Source: Amia ocellicauda
Taxonomy: Eukaryota > Chordata > Actinopteri > Amiiformes > Amiidae
Assembly (NCBI RefSeq): GCF_036373705.1
Contig: NC_089867.1
Span: forward strand, 18,217,666-18,281,665
DNA length: 64,000 bases
Direction of reading: 5' to 3'
The notes under the pieces are model-generated. The model was given only the letters and a program-made list of their open reading frames with translations. It ran no database searches and was not told where the DNA came from. Below are positions 35,272 to 48,442 of the stretch, piece after piece (position 1 is the first letter of the stretch; each line of letters begins with the position of its first letter). A program made the position numbers and the translations under genes.

Positions 35272-38200
35272 ATTCCTAAAGGCCCGGTGTTTGCATCTCT
35301 CTCATGTTTACATCACCGTAGAAACACAAGATCCCCACTTTGTGTTTTAAATAAGGAAAGTGAACAGGCTGCAGGACTGAATTAATGCATACAAGGAGAG
35401 GATCGAATGTCTGGTAAAATTACAATGGCCACCTATTGCTCATCTGGCACCGTACTGCTGGTTGGCAGTTTAACAGTATGCACTGCACTCATAAATGTTT
35501 CATGCACCTTCTTCGCAAAGCCCTCCTCCCTGTCAGTGCTGGATTTCTCTCCCTCTCCCTCAGTAATGACCTATTTTCTATCTAAATTAGACTCTGGCGT
35601 ATCTGCGAGGCACCGGGAGCTGTTATCTCGCTATGCAAATGAGGGTGAAGGATGAGCTCTGGTATCACAAATAAATTAAATGGCGCTCGCTGTTGCGGCT
35701 GTTGTGTAAATGAACATCTAGGGGCAGAGAAAACAAGTGGCTAGATGGGCGTATTTAAACAGGGACAGAGTCTCCTCAATAAAGGCCAAGACAGGCCACC
35801 TAACCTCTAAAATATTTCACCTTTTTATTAATTTATAGATTAAAAAAAATCTATGAGAAAAAAAAAAAAAAAAAAAGAATATTACCCGTCTGTAGGATGA
35901 TCTCTGGCAAAGCCCTTGAATTTTCTGTGACATTTTTATTTTTTTCTACCTCTTTTCGGTTACAGAGAAACCCATGGGATATGCTTCTGCTCCCGGTAGT
36001 CATGGCAAATCCTATGCTTTCTAATCTATACAGAGGAAGTCTAATATAGGCTGACAGGCTCTTTAATATAGGGTTATATTAAATTGAATAGCTGGCACAG
36101 ACTCTTGCTCCAGGAAAGCACAGGAAAACTGAACCAAAGCTCACTGGACCCAAAGAAGGCAACGTGAAAGCAAATGTCAGCTCTTTAAAACAAATCTGCA
36201 GGTTTCCAGTATATCCCAATTTATCAGCTCCATTTTCCCCAATTATAATAGGCAAATTCGTACAGGGACACGGCCTGCCATAAATCATATGCAATGAATT
36301 GCAAAAGATATGCAGAAGAAAAGACAGCTGGGCCGGTTTAGGCTTTACAGAGCTGACGAGAGAGAGAGAGACACAGAGAGACATTATCTTTCTAAAAGGA
36401 CATTGGCCTGTTGCAAATTAAAAGCACTGCAACCTGAGTATTTGGTGAACTTCTTCTGAAAACAAAATAAGCTCTCTAAAGGAACTGTGAATTTAAAAAT
36501 AGCAAACTGGAGACCAACATGTATAAGAGGACCCCTCAAAGAGACGAAAAAAAATATATATGAATAAATCCCTGTCAAACTCCAGTTTGTCGTCTTTCCT
36601 GTTGCCATGGAAATCTTTCAGGTGTCATAGGCAGGATTCAATGCTTTAAACATATTACAATGTTTAAGGAAAAATAAAAGATTTAAAGAAAAAGAACTTT
36701 CAAGATCACAAGAGTTCACAGAACCGAACAGAGCAGACTGAGTTTCCACCCAGTTTAAGTTGGAGGCCGCTCTGCAGGCACAGCTATGGGAGGCACCACA
36801 CACGAGCAGCGTCTTGCTTTTGATCACCGTCTCCATCTTTCGCTCTCTGACAACTGTGACACACATGACTTGGAAGGCAGATCATCATGCCTGCTGCTGC
36901 AAGATGAAATGGCACACAGAGGCAGGAGTTGGAAACCCAGAGTGACACTATTTTACTGAACAAAAGTTAAAATAAAGGAGAGAGCAACAAAAAAAAAAGG
37001 ATCACAATGAGAAAAAAGGCAGAGGGACATGTTCCATCTTTACAGAACAGCATGAAGTGCTCAGATTATTGTTTTGCACGTATGCGGGGGGGGGGTTCTG
37101 CCAACATATTTCTTTCAGCCCTCATTTGACGCGTCTCGAGAAGGCTATATGCAGTTAGTACTGAGCCGGCATGAGCTGAAATGCAGAGATGATTAAATTT
37201 TAATGACCACTCATACTGCACGGAGACTTATGCTTCCCTGCTGGAAAAAAAATACATCTTCCACTCTGGTATCATGGGTAACAGTTTCTAAACAGCAGAG
37301 AAAAAGCTGATAACATTCTGCATCCCCCTCCTTTACTCAAAATCTTTGTCTTGTAGAAGCTAAGCAAGAAAACAAAAAGATGAAAAGGAAAGAAACTGTG
37401 AGACTTCACTCAAAGAAAATATTGACATTCTTCGCAACTGTCAAGAGCCAGGCAGTCGGGAGTATTGCATACATGGGGCAACGAGATATTTACACTTTTA
37501 CTTACTGAATCCCGGTTTCCATTTGCTTATTTTCATTTTGCATGCAGTCCCTGAAAACATTGTGATGGCTGACATATATTTTTCATAAATGCAGCGAATC
37601 AAGAGGCCCTTCTGGGATGCATAAGGCACGCAACTGCAAGTTTATGTCACGTGGAAACTTCACGGGTCACAGGATTCTGCAATGGCTGAAAATTACAACC
37701 TCTCTTCCTTACTCTTGTTACTGTATTATACATAAATCTGTACAGGATTATGAGTAACACCTAAATAAAACTGAACCTTTTACAGTATCATTAAAACAAA
37801 CACTTTGAATACAATGCATGTCATATCTATCACAGCAAAGCCTTTCTTACAAGGGAATACCAGAACATGTCCCAATCAAATGCCCTGCCAGTACCAATTG
37901 TCCTTGAGGGAAGTTTGGAAAAGAAGTGATGCCCAAATATATTGTTCACTTTACAACTTCAGGATTAGCTGTTGAAGTTCAAAAATTAACAATCCGAGTT
38001 CAGTCAGAGAGTAAAAGAGAAAAGAGAGTGAGAGAGAGAGACATAGAGAGAGAGACAGACAGGGATTTGAAAGCCCAAGTGATTTAGAAGGAAAATTTCT
38101 ACTGCCAACAACTGGTGAAACCTCAAATCCCTTCCTCAGCACTCCAGAACACGGCTCAGAAAACGAAGCCCAAAACTGTAGAAGCCAGATCAGCTAGCAG

Positions 38201-41200
38201 TGCTTAAGTTCTTGCTTTTTTTCCTTTTGCTTTTTTTTTTACTCCTCTAATGTAATGACTCATGACCTTCAGCAACCAGCAGCTGTGGTGGGGTTTATTT
38301 AATCCTCCAGAGGGTGGAAAAGATGCAGAATCCATAACCATTATCTATTTATAGAGGCCCAACAGCCTCTGCCAGGGAATCGTAGTGCACTTTGGTTAGC
38401 TGAAACAATAAAAAGGGGAACAAAATCCCTGACCAGATCAGCAGCTAAATAAATAAATATGCAAGCTATAAATCATAATAGCCCAAACCCCATTACTTCC
38501 AGTCAAGAGCAGGCACTCTCTCAACTGCTCAATGTTCATTTCCTGTTTGCATTTCTAGAAGGGCGCCTATGGATTCGATATTAGCACTGTGGTCCCTTTC
38601 ATTTCACTTTTGCACTCTTATGTTCTCACGATGAGTACCAATTATAGCCAAATAAACAGAATTAACATTCACTCACCAAGCTTCCCCAGCTGAGACCCTG
38701 ATGGCACCCTAATAGTGGGATGTCCAGGCTTCCCATTATAGTTAATAAAACAGCATAGCATGTTTTGTTTTGTTTATTTTTTTCTTCCTCGAGACCAGGA
38801 GAAACAGCACACACACAGCATAGGCAGAACTGTTTAAAACTAAGGTGCAGGAAAAAAGTGAACCTCTACAATGGACTGAGATTTACAGCCCATTTCAAAC
38901 TTCAAACCATTTTTCAGAGTGGACAGTATGGTCGGGGGGGTGCAAGATTTCCTAAAACAAATCTTAGCTCTCTGCTGGACTCTAAAACCCCCCCCACCTC
39001 CTCTGTTACATTTGCCTAAGCCATCTTCTGCAAATGCTAGCTTATAACTCCCCTGCCTTTACTGTAAACAAACCTTGAGGGTTTTCTCTTGCCAGTAGGG
39101 GCCAATAATGCCCCCCCTGCTAGTCAGTGAGTTCCCGTGGTAGCTCAGCACTTCTTATAATAGAGGGATGTGGCTGCTTTTTTTTTTTTTTTTTACTCAG
39201 CTGTGTCCAACTTCCTGTGCACAGCAGCACCGCAAACAGCCAGGGGTCAGCCGAGGAGAGCGCCGTTAGATTTCCAGATTTCATTCATAGGAAATTCCTT
39301 TTCCAAAAAACCTAAACCACCCATCTTAAAAAGGCAAGGCTTGGTGTTAAATCCTAAAGTTCCATTTTAATGGGTGAAAGGGTTCTCTCTCTCGCTCTCT
39401 TTCTTTCTTTCCAATTGTCTTTGCAAATACAGACAATCTGCAATATTTTAGTTTCAGAGTGTATTTGATGGGGGGGGGGGGTAAATTTGCTTGGTTTGAT
39501 CGGTTATTAACTTTGTAACAAAATCAGACTTTGGGCAGAATCATGCGGGCTTCAAAGATAAGCAGCTCAGGCTATGAACAGCTTAACCCATTTGCGAGTA
39601 TGAATGATCTCCGGGCTTTCTCTTTGAGGAAAACATCGACGGTACTGGAGCACAAACTGTGACCTAGAATCTGACACGGTGCAGTGCGTCAAAACCTGAA
39701 CGGATCCCTCTTTCTGCATTCCTGTGGCCCAGCACTGCAGCATGACCAGGGTGGGTAAACCAAACTCACCTGGCCAGAATCCGTTGTTTTAGATCCCATT
39801 AATTTATTTTCAATCCTTGCAAATATGTCACTATGCCGTGGATTTATTTTCTACTCTGAAGTTAAAAATAAATGAATCAATAAGAAGCTGTCTGAGCCTC
39901 CATTAAACTAGTCTTTGCTTGGCTAAAACCTGAGCTTACGGGGCTTAAATGGGGGGGATCTAAGCAGCGCTGCCTTACTCTCTTAATTTGGGATCAGTGC
40001 CGTGTTTACCCAGAGATAATAACACACTAATCCGTCCTGAAATACGTGTACTTATCCTTTACGAGTGGCGCAATAGCAAGCTTGTCTGCACATCTGTCCT
40101 ACGCAAGACAACTTAGTGGAACGGGACAGGAGTTCACATGTCAGACGCTTCAGATTTCTTTTCATCGCCTTTGTCTAGATTATTTTTAAGCTATATCCCC
40201 AGATAATTACATGGAAATGAATGCCCTTTCTTCTTCTTCTCCTTCTTCTTCTTCCTCAAATCTCTCTCACTATCATCTCATTTCATATAAATAAATAACG
40301 TTGCATTCCAGTTCAGAGTCACAAAGCATTATGCAGACGAGGTGAAGGCAAACATGGTAATACACACTGCCAAAAAATACTGTACTCTTCTCAAAAACAG
40401 GTCTGTCAGACAACTTATGAAGGATAAAAACTAAAAAAAAGAAAAGGAAAGATGATCACTTGTAGCAATATGTACAAGAGACTTTGATTTCAATGCCAGG
40501 GGAATAGAGAGTATTTCACATCAGCTATAAATAGCATTGTGTCACCATTCACTAGCTATCTTCTGTTAGCCAGTACAGGCCCAGTGACGCACAATTTAAA
40601 CTGGATATTTAATTAATTTACTATGGAATGGGCCACTCTCCCACAGTGGAAAAACAGAGACCTACAACACTTGGGTTAGCGGTTATGTCGTTACGTGACT
40701 TGCTTTAGTAATGTAGGCCTAGCAAAGGAGGTGGATGCCTAGAGATGCAGCACTGACGCTTGTGATGACAAGCCAATCAGCAGATGAGGGGTGACATTTT
40801 TCTCTCGATTCCAGTCTGGAAAAATTAAAAAGCTGGAGAGGATGAATGACATTTGATTTCTACATCAAAAACAAGGATTGGAAGAGGAGCCTTTATTATG
40901 TGTTTGTGCCTCCTCTCTCTGAGCCGTGTGTTTTTTCCTTTTACTCCTTTTGAAATGGAGAGCAAGCGTGTCGGAAGTCTCTTTGACACGGACCTCCAGT
41001 GCCCTGCAGGGCTCACTTTCCCTGCTGTGCTCATGGGTTGCATGGCGTGTGTGTGTGTGTCTGTCGGTGCTTCAGACGTGTGAAAGTCTCCTCTTACACC
41101 GACCTCTCATTTCGGAATGCGATAACTCCTGAATGGGATTAAAGCCGGCAATGCGATACACCCATGCAGTTAAGCAGGGCACCGGGGCCACTCGGCGCTA

Positions 41201-43602
41201 GCCCTCTACCGTGACTGCGGCCATGCTTTTCAACCAATCACAAATGTGCCAAGCAGTAAATACTGCGACACGAAGGTCACCGAGCAGTTAACGTGGGTAT
41301 CCTGACACGATGGGAAGAGGTCAAGAGGCTGAGGTGTGTCTATCAGCATTCACTGGAGGGGGGCAGTGTGCAAGCTCACTGTGGAAGCATGGAAATCCCA
41401 GTTTCACACTGTGTGACCACACAGCACAGCAGGGAGCTCACACTTACTCAGATCTGGGGGAGAAATAGGCAGCATATAGTACAGTGAGAGATCCGGACAC
41501 AACAAGTAGCATTACATCAGCCCTTGACATAATGTTGCTTCACGGGAACTGTATATTTTGCAAAATATCCACATGCATTTATGTAGGGATGTACAGATGT
41601 ATGTATGTTGGATACTATTTCTTTACTGGCTGTTTTATTAACAGACCGCCATCCTTACATGCCCAAATGTGCGTGTGTCAGAGTCGTCTTTGTTCTCAGC
41701 CTCATCCATCTCATGTGCTGCCTTCAAACAATGGCCGCAGTATCCCAAGACAATGGTGAAGTACTGGATTGTGAAATTGTGATTGATAAGTAGGTCATAT
41801 TCTGTCAACAAAGCACACAACAAGAACGGCTGTCCATCTTTCTGTTCAACTCCCAGATTCCCAGGCACCGTGAACTGCTCCTAAAGGAGAAGCCCATGAA
41901 GACAAGACTGTCCATTTTCTTTCTTTTTCTGTAGCATCTTTCCAATCTTGCTACGTACGCATCAGAGCTAGCAAAATCTGTTTGATGTGTTCAGAATCAT
42001 ACACAAGATAAAATCAACCATTCAAAAATAAATAAATAAAAGTAATGAATTTCATGTGACGATTGTGTTCATATGATACTAGAAAATAAACAAGTGATCA
42101 CAAATAGTGACACAAATCACATCAATATACAGTGTATGGAGCACACTTACTCCATTAAGTACTTCAAAAAAAATAACACGATGCATTATGCTGACAAGCC
42201 ATTGAATCAGTGATGTCACTCTCCTAGAATCTGAGGAGTGGACGGACTTTTGCCAGTACTGTAGAGTGGCTCTCATCTAAACAGCTGACCCACCCAGCCC
42301 TGTTCAATCAGAGTAACCCCAACCCTGGCTGGAGATCTCTGGGAGATGGGACCTGCTGTTGGTGTGAGGAGTTAAGTTGTAGGGATCGCGGAGCTGGACA
42401 AATGGTATCTTCCCTTTTCAGCTGACGAAAAACAGCTGAGGATTTCTCTGGCAGTGCCCACGGCATTTTATCTGCAGAGATTGTACAGGGTTTACTCACT
42501 GGGAGCTGCACCCGCCCCGGGCATCCCGATAGCGTACCGGGTCCGAGGTTAGGCAACCCGGGGGAACGAGATGCTGGGAGCCAATCCCTGGAGCCAGTAC
42601 TTCAGAGCACTCAGGTTTTGTTTGGGTGTGAAGTTAACCAGCAACAGAAGAGCATCTATTATCAGCAAGCAATTCTGTATTAGGCAGTAGAGTGAGGGGA
42701 AACTGTGTAGTTTCACATATAGGTGTATTTGTTGTTGTACATACAAATGTACATCATTGCAATGCCTGCTCATTTGCAATATTATCAGTAGCAGTTCTGC
42801 ATTTCCTTTTGTATAGGCAGGATGTGGTTTAAACCTCTTCCTAGAATAAACAAGATATCCAAATGCTATCACACTGCTTAAAGACTGAAGTGTGAATTCA
42901 GAAGTTAAAAAATAATAATAAACACACCTATGAAATCCTAAAGCCTACTAATAAGAATAAATTCATTACTGAATGCAAAATGCGCTCTAAACAAGGCAAG
43001 TTGATATTTTAGAGCTCAAAATAAACCCCCATTATCTTTCTCAGTGTAGCACACAATACAGTGAGACTACATCTCAGACAAAAAGCTCTACACAATACCG
43101 CGGGTAAGGACTCAAATCAACTAAGTTTTGATAAAGCCATTGAAGGCACGGTTGTCCGTTTCTGGAGCATTGCATTGCAGCATTGCACAGGAATGAAAGC
43201 AGAAGCCTACTTCCACACGATACAGTTTAAAGGCAGCGCATCGACAGCACTGTGCAGATCTTGCCGGCCGATACCCGGGACCACACTCAAATACACATGC
43301 CGCTCACTGAAAGGGATTTTAAACGATCGGGATGCATTGGGAGTAGCCCAGCACGATCGCACTGCATACGACCCATCCCGTGCAAAGAAAAACAATTATA
43401 ACTTGGATACAAAAAAAACTGGGATAAACCGAGAAAACGAGTGGCAAGGCAGAAGTGCACCGGGGAGCGCTGCAGACAAAAGCCTTGAATGAAGTTCCTG
43501 TTGCAGTTCCATCCAGGTGCCGCAACGTTCCGTGAAAAGGGTCTGCATTCTAATTCCGCTGTGTTACCGGATCCCTGCGCGACCGGGTGGATGCGTGTGC
43601 GT

Positions 43603-43621
43603 GGGGGGGGGGGGGGGGGGG
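43603..43621. repeat. G19 homopolymer
   Basis: Nineteen consecutive G on the plus strand, so C19 in the CTNNBIP1 transcript, about 40 nt inside intron 1. Prone to slippage and to sequencing error. Confidence 0.95.
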
Positions 43622-43659
43622 TGAATGAGTGCCGAAAAATTCTGTATTTGTTTGCTTAC

Positions 43660-43870
43660 CTCTCCTGCTCCAGATCCGCTTTTTTTTTTCTTCTCCTGCC
43701 TTGTATTTGAATGGTGTGTTGTGTTTCTGAGGAGGCGTCCTGTTCCGGGGTCACATCCCGACAGTCTGTAGAGCGAGTCGGAGCTGCGTGACTCACACTG
43801 AGGCTCCTGGGCGCTGAATCAGTTCCTGCCGCGCCGTGAGCCCTGTCTGCCGCTGGGGGGCGCTGTCGGG
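43660..43870 (-). other. CTNNBIP1: Probable CTNNBIP1 non-coding first exon and promoter
   Basis: On the minus strand a strong donor GAG|GTAAGC ends an exon at 43660, upstream of a CpG-rich segment (about 43740-43870) unlike the AT-rich surroundings. This is the expected place for the untranslated first exon of CTNNBIP1, whose start codon lies in exon 2. The 5' boundary is a guess. No TATA box is evident. A Tc1-like element begins at 44065, within about 200 bp. Confidence 0.5.
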
Positions 43871-44064
43871 AAAAGAGCAAATCAAATAAAATGATTTCAT
43901 GGTGCTGTGTGATCAATTCATGTGTTTGACTGATGATTTGTTTATGTTAAAAAATGTTGTCGGTCCAAGGCGAATTATATTTAAATATTATTGGCATTAA
44001 ACTTTGGTAGTAGAATGGCATTATAAACCTTATTGTCAAAAGAACATATATGTCTCCCTATATA

Positions 44065-45285
44065 CACTCACCTAAAGGATTATTAGGAACACCTGTTCAA
44101 TTTCTCATTAATGCAATTATCTAACCGACCAATCACATGGCAGTTGCTTCAATGCATTTAGGGGTGTGGTCCTGGTCAAGACAATCTCCTGAACTCCAAA
44201 CTGAATGTCTGAATGGGAAAGAAAGGTGATTTAAGCAATTTTGAGCGTAGCATGGTTGTTGGTGCCAGACGGGCCGGTCTGAGTATTTCACAATCTGCTC
44301 AGTTACTGGGATTTTCACGCACAACCATTTCTAGGGTTTACAAAGAATGGTGTGAAAAGGGAAAAACATCCAGTAAGCGGCAGTCCTGTGGGCAAAAATG
44401 CCTTGTTGATGCTAGAGGTCAGAGGAGAATGGGCCGACTGATTCAAGCTGATAGAAGAGCAACTTTGACTGAAATAACCACTCGTTACAACCGAGGTATG
44501 CTGCAAAGCATTTGTGAAGCCACAACACGTACAACCTTGAGGCAGATGGGCTATAACAGCAGAAGACCCCACCGGGTACCACTCATCTCCACTACAAATA
44601 GGAAAAAGAGGCTACAATTTGCACAAGCTCACCAAAATTGGACAGTTGAAGACTGGAAAAATGTTGCCTGGTCTGATGAGTCTCGATTTCTGTTGAGATT
44701 TTCAGATGGTAGAGTCAGAATTTGGCGTAAACAGAATGAGAACATGGATCCATCATGCCTTGTTACCACTGTGCAGGCTGGTGGTGGTGGTGTAATGGTG
44801 TGGGGGATGTTTTCTTGGCACACTTTAGGCCCCTTAGTGCCAATTGGGCATCGTTTAAATGCCACGGCCTACCTGAGCATTGTTTCTGACCATGTCCATC
44901 CCTTTATGACCACCATGTACCCATCCTCTGATGGCTACTTCCAGTAGGATAATGCACCATGTCACAAAGGTCGAATCATTTCAAATTGGTTTCTTGAACA
45001 TGACAATGAGTTCACTGTACTAAACTGGCCCCCACAGTCACCAGATCTCAACCCAATAGAGCATCTTTGGGATGTGGTGGAACGGGAGCTTCGTGCCCTG
45101 GATGTGCATCCCACAAATCTCCATCAACTGCAAGATGCTATCCTATCAATATGGGCCAACATTTCTAAAGAATGCTTTCAGCACCTTGTTGAATCAATGC
45201 CACGTAGAATTAAGGCAGTTCTGAAGGCGAAAGGGGGTCAAACACAGTATTAGTATGGTGTTCCTAATAATCCTTTAGGTGAGTG
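44065..45285 (+). mobile_element. Tc1/mariner DD36E element, copy 2
   Basis: A 1221-bp element with the same terminal inverted repeats as copy 1 (CACTCACCTAAAGG at the left, its complement at the right), flanked by TA at 44063-44064 and 45286-45287. The two copies are about 98% identical by eye apart from two indels in copy 1, so both insertions are recent. This copy keeps a reading frame of 346 codons from 44213 with one in-frame stop. It sits just upstream of the CTNNBIP1 first exon. Confidence 0.95.
44213..45253 (+). pseudogene. DD36E Tc1-like transposase with one premature stop
   Basis: From ATG 44213 the frame is open for 244 codons. It carries an N-terminal helix-turn-helix region (residues about 10-50) and the first catalytic Asp in WSDESRF (D155). 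A TAG at 44945-44947 replaces the CAG found in copy 1, one codon before the second catalytic Asp (position 246). The frame then stays open to TAG at 45251-45253, with the catalytic Glu at position 283 in PIEHLWD. Spacing is D-90-D-36-E. The total of 346 codons is normal for Tc1-like transposases. As it stands the product lacks two of three catalytic residues, so the copy is inactive. Confidence 0.92.
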
Positions 45286-45293
45286 TATATATA

Positions 45294-46388
45294 TTCTCAG
45301 CAAAAAAAGAAACGTCCCTTTTTCAGGACACTATTTTAAAGATAATTTTGTAAAAATCCAAATAACTTTACAGATCTTTATTGTAAAGGTTTTAAACAAT
45401 GAATGAACATGCACCTGTGGAAAGGTCGTTAAGACACTAACAGCTTACAGAGGGTAGGCGATTAAGCTCAGTTATAAAAACTTAGGACACTAAAGAGACC
45501 TTTCTACTGACTCTGAAACACACCAAAAGAAAGATGCCCAGGGTCCCTGCTCATCTGCATGAACGTGACTTAGGCATGCTGCAAGGAGGCATGAGGACTG
45601 CAGATGTGGCCAGGGCAATAAATTGCAATGTCCTTACTGTGAGACACCAAAGACAGCGCTACAGGGAGACAGGAAGGACAGCTGATCGTCCTCGCAGTGG
45701 AAGACCATGTGTTACAACACCTGCACAGGATCAGTTCATCCGAATATCACACCTGTGGGACAGGTACAGGATGGCAACAACTGCCCGAGTTACACCAGGA
45801 ACGCACAATCCCTCCATCAGTGCTCAGACTGTCTGCAATAGGCTGAGAGAGGCTGGACTGAGGGCTTGTAGGCCTGTTGTAAGGCAGGTCCTTACCAGAC
45901 ATCACCGGCAACAACGTCGCATATGGGTACAAACCCACCTTTGCTGGATGTGATTTACTGCAAGACAGGAATGTCAGTGTCTGCCGTGGCCAGCGAAGAG
46001 CCCGGATCTCAATCCCATTGAGCACGTCTGGGACCTGTTGGATCGGAGGGTGAGGGCTAGGGCCATTCCCCCCAGAAATGTCCGGGAACTTGCACGTGCC
46101 TTGGTGGAAGAGTGGGGTAACATCTTACAGCAAGAACTGGCAAATCTGGTGCAGTCCATGAGGAAGAGATACACTGCAGGACTTAATGCAGATGGTGGCC
46201 ACAGCAGATACTGAAAATCAGATACTTTTGATTTTGTCCCCCCTTTGTTCAGGGACACATTGTTCCATTTCTGTTAGTCACATGTCTGTGAAACTTGTTC
46301 AGTTTATGTCTTAGTTGTTGAATCTTTTTATGTTCATACAAATATTTACACGTTCAGTTTGCTGAAAATAAAACCAGTGAGAGGATGT
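45294..46388 (+). mobile_element. Second Tc1-like element, internally deleted
   Basis: Begins with the terminal repeat CTCAGCAAAAAAAGAAACG, a form shared by a common fish Tc1-like family, immediately after the TA-rich right flank of the DD36E copy. The transposase N-terminus is open from 45534 (MPRVPAHLHERDLGMLQGGM...). The central catalytic third is missing near 45950. The C-terminal part (DLNPIEHVWDLLDRRV... to TGA near 46214) survives in another frame. The right terminal repeat is only partly kept (CCAGTGAGAGGA) before TG-rich sequence. Non-autonomous and dead. Confidence 0.85.
45534..46214 (+). pseudogene. Tc1-like transposase, core deleted
   Basis: The N-terminal DNA-binding part (about 139 codons, with RTADVARAINCNVLTVRHQR and TADRPRSGRP) is intact up to TGA at 45951. 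The segment with both catalytic Asp residues is absent. The tail with the catalytic Glu motif (PIEHVWD) and a C-terminal LNADGGHSRY follows in a shifted frame. Confidence 0.85.
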
Positions 46389-46389
46389 G

Positions 46390-48440
46390 TGTGAATGTGT
46401 GTGTGTAATGTACAGTACAACTACATTACCTTAATCCATGGTGTTTCTATACATACACCAAGGATATCTGATTTTGATGCTGTAGCTCAAAGATTAATGA
46501 ATGCAATACAAAAACAGACGAAGATATCTTTTTTTTATTTGTTTAAATTTTATTTTATTGATGGTCAACTGTTTGCATAGGCTTAACTGACCACTGTGGC
46601 TCCATTTAAAACCTGGCTGAGTATGCAACTGTTTCTACAATTTTTAATTTTTACTGTGCAGGTATGCTCCTCTATGCACTCCTGGCACAATTAGCACAGG
46701 ATTTCTCCTGTCACACAAAGCAAATGTCAGCCCCCCCATTTAACATTTAGTGCACAGATCAGTAGGGAGGCTCCACACACTCCTTATGCTAATTGAGAGG
46801 TAATTAAAGAGGAATGTGATCCCCAGCAGGCAGTTCTCTAATGAGGTAATATATGCAAACTTATGAAGCGCAGAAGCTAAATCGCACCAAACCCAGCTTG
46901 GCAAGCAGAGAATAAAGAGGATCCAGCAAAAAGTCCTGCAGCTCTTCTGTTCAATTTATAATAGATATTCTATAGTCAGATCTCTAAGAAAAGTACTTTT
47001 GTTGTGCACTCCACGCAGTCCAAAGCTAATGTGTTTGTGGGTCTGTGGGTGTTTGCTCTCTTTTTGGCTGCAGGAAGGCTGGGAGAGTTGTAAACAGGTC
47101 ACTATGGAAATCAGAAGATGACTGGATTTAATAGGGCATTTCTAAGCCTGTTGGGAAATGCAGTTCTTTGGATACATTATTCACCTCATACATCATACAT
47201 CATTCCTTCCCCCCAGGAAGCCATGTGACTAAGTGCTTGTCACCTGATTCCACTGCTGAGAGGAGAAGAAGAAAAAAAACAGGAGATTTTCAAAACCCGT
47301 ATTTGGAGAAGAACAGTTTTGTGTGAAATATTTTGATCCTAATCCCCATCTCAAAAACCCCAATAGGCTGCTTGCAAATTGAGAAATAAGCTGGAAACAT
47401 ATCCTTCTTTTCTCATCCCATCTGTCTTATAATAAGATGATCGTATTGCACGACTGTTTACGGATGGCCTGTCTAGTTACGATTTCAAGGGATTGTGTCA
47501 GAGCAGTAGTGGGAGTAGAAAGCTCGGCAGAGATTCCCTCATTCCTCTGGGCACGACCATAATCTTCAGCTGTTCAGATCTCCAACGAAATACATATCTA
47601 TCAATCCCCCCATGGCCAGTGCAGGAAGGTACAGTAGAATAGATACCACACTGTTAGCCCAGGAACACGTCAGGCCATTGGGGTTTCCTGAGTTTCCTTT
47701 GGCTTAGAGGGGACGTGAAAATATTGACAAGAGAATCAGGAATGTAACAAGAGAAATAAAACCAGCCTTAACCTGCCACGAAATGCCAGGCGTGCTCCAT
47801 TGCTTTGGTCTCTTCTGTGTCTGAGGGCAGAGGGCAGCATTCTATAGCCATGAGCACTGTATTCCATAATTAAACAACAGCTCCACTCTTGCATGTGGGT
47901 TCAAACCACAGGACGGTGCCCAGCTACAAATATAGACAGCATCCACAAATCTCTCAAAATTTCTGCCCTGGCACACCTGCTGTGCCACTTTGAAAATAGA
48001 TCACTTGTTACAATCTCATATTAAAGCACCTTTTCACTCTATTAACACTGGGTTGCTTAGTTACTTTTTTGTCCTTGTTGCATATTGCATTTGCTTGCGA
48101 CAGCCAAGCAGAATTCTAAATGTAACTTTATATGTTGAAGGAGAAAATAATGAACAGAAGTTATCAGAATTTGATTAACAATGATGGGGCAGGTCTTCCT
48201 TTGTGTATTCCTCATTCCTCTTCACTCAGAAAGTCTTTGGGAACGTACAGGGACAAACAGAACCCCCTTTTGTCTACTTTTTGGTCATTGGAGGGCACAT
48301 CTGTCCACTCAATGAAAAGCAAAAATCTGTGCTCATAGTTTAACCAGTTCAAATTAGCCCTGACCTCAGCTGGTCAGAAAAATAAGGATTTGGTTCACTG
48401 TGTGGAGTAGTAGCTAGGACTCTGGAGCAGAGAGGCATGA
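46390..48440. other. Intergenic sequence between CTNNBIP1 and LZIC, left part
   Basis: No gene is supported. A segment at about 46770-46870 has clustered homeodomain-like words (ATGCTAATTG, GGTAATTAAAG, CTAATGAGG, ATGCAAAC) and could be regulatory. Near 48395-48440 a GTGTGGAGTAGTAGCTAGGA stretch vaguely resembles the A-box head of a tRNA-derived fish SINE. Confidence 0.5.
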
Positions 48441-48442
48441 CG

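Noticed and set aside
39128..39160. tRNA-like head (CCCGTGGTAGCTCAGCAC)
   Set aside because: It has an A-box-like word, but no B-box or cloverleaf follows within tRNA distance.
43061..43492. 143-aa open frame near the CTNNBIP1 first exon
   Set aside because: No homology recognised; GC-richer promoter-proximal DNA has fewer stops by chance, and the frame is antisense to the intron.
44315..44572. Minus-strand frames inside the Tc1 elements
   Set aside because: They are shadows of the transposase gene; equivalents occur at the same place in copy 1.
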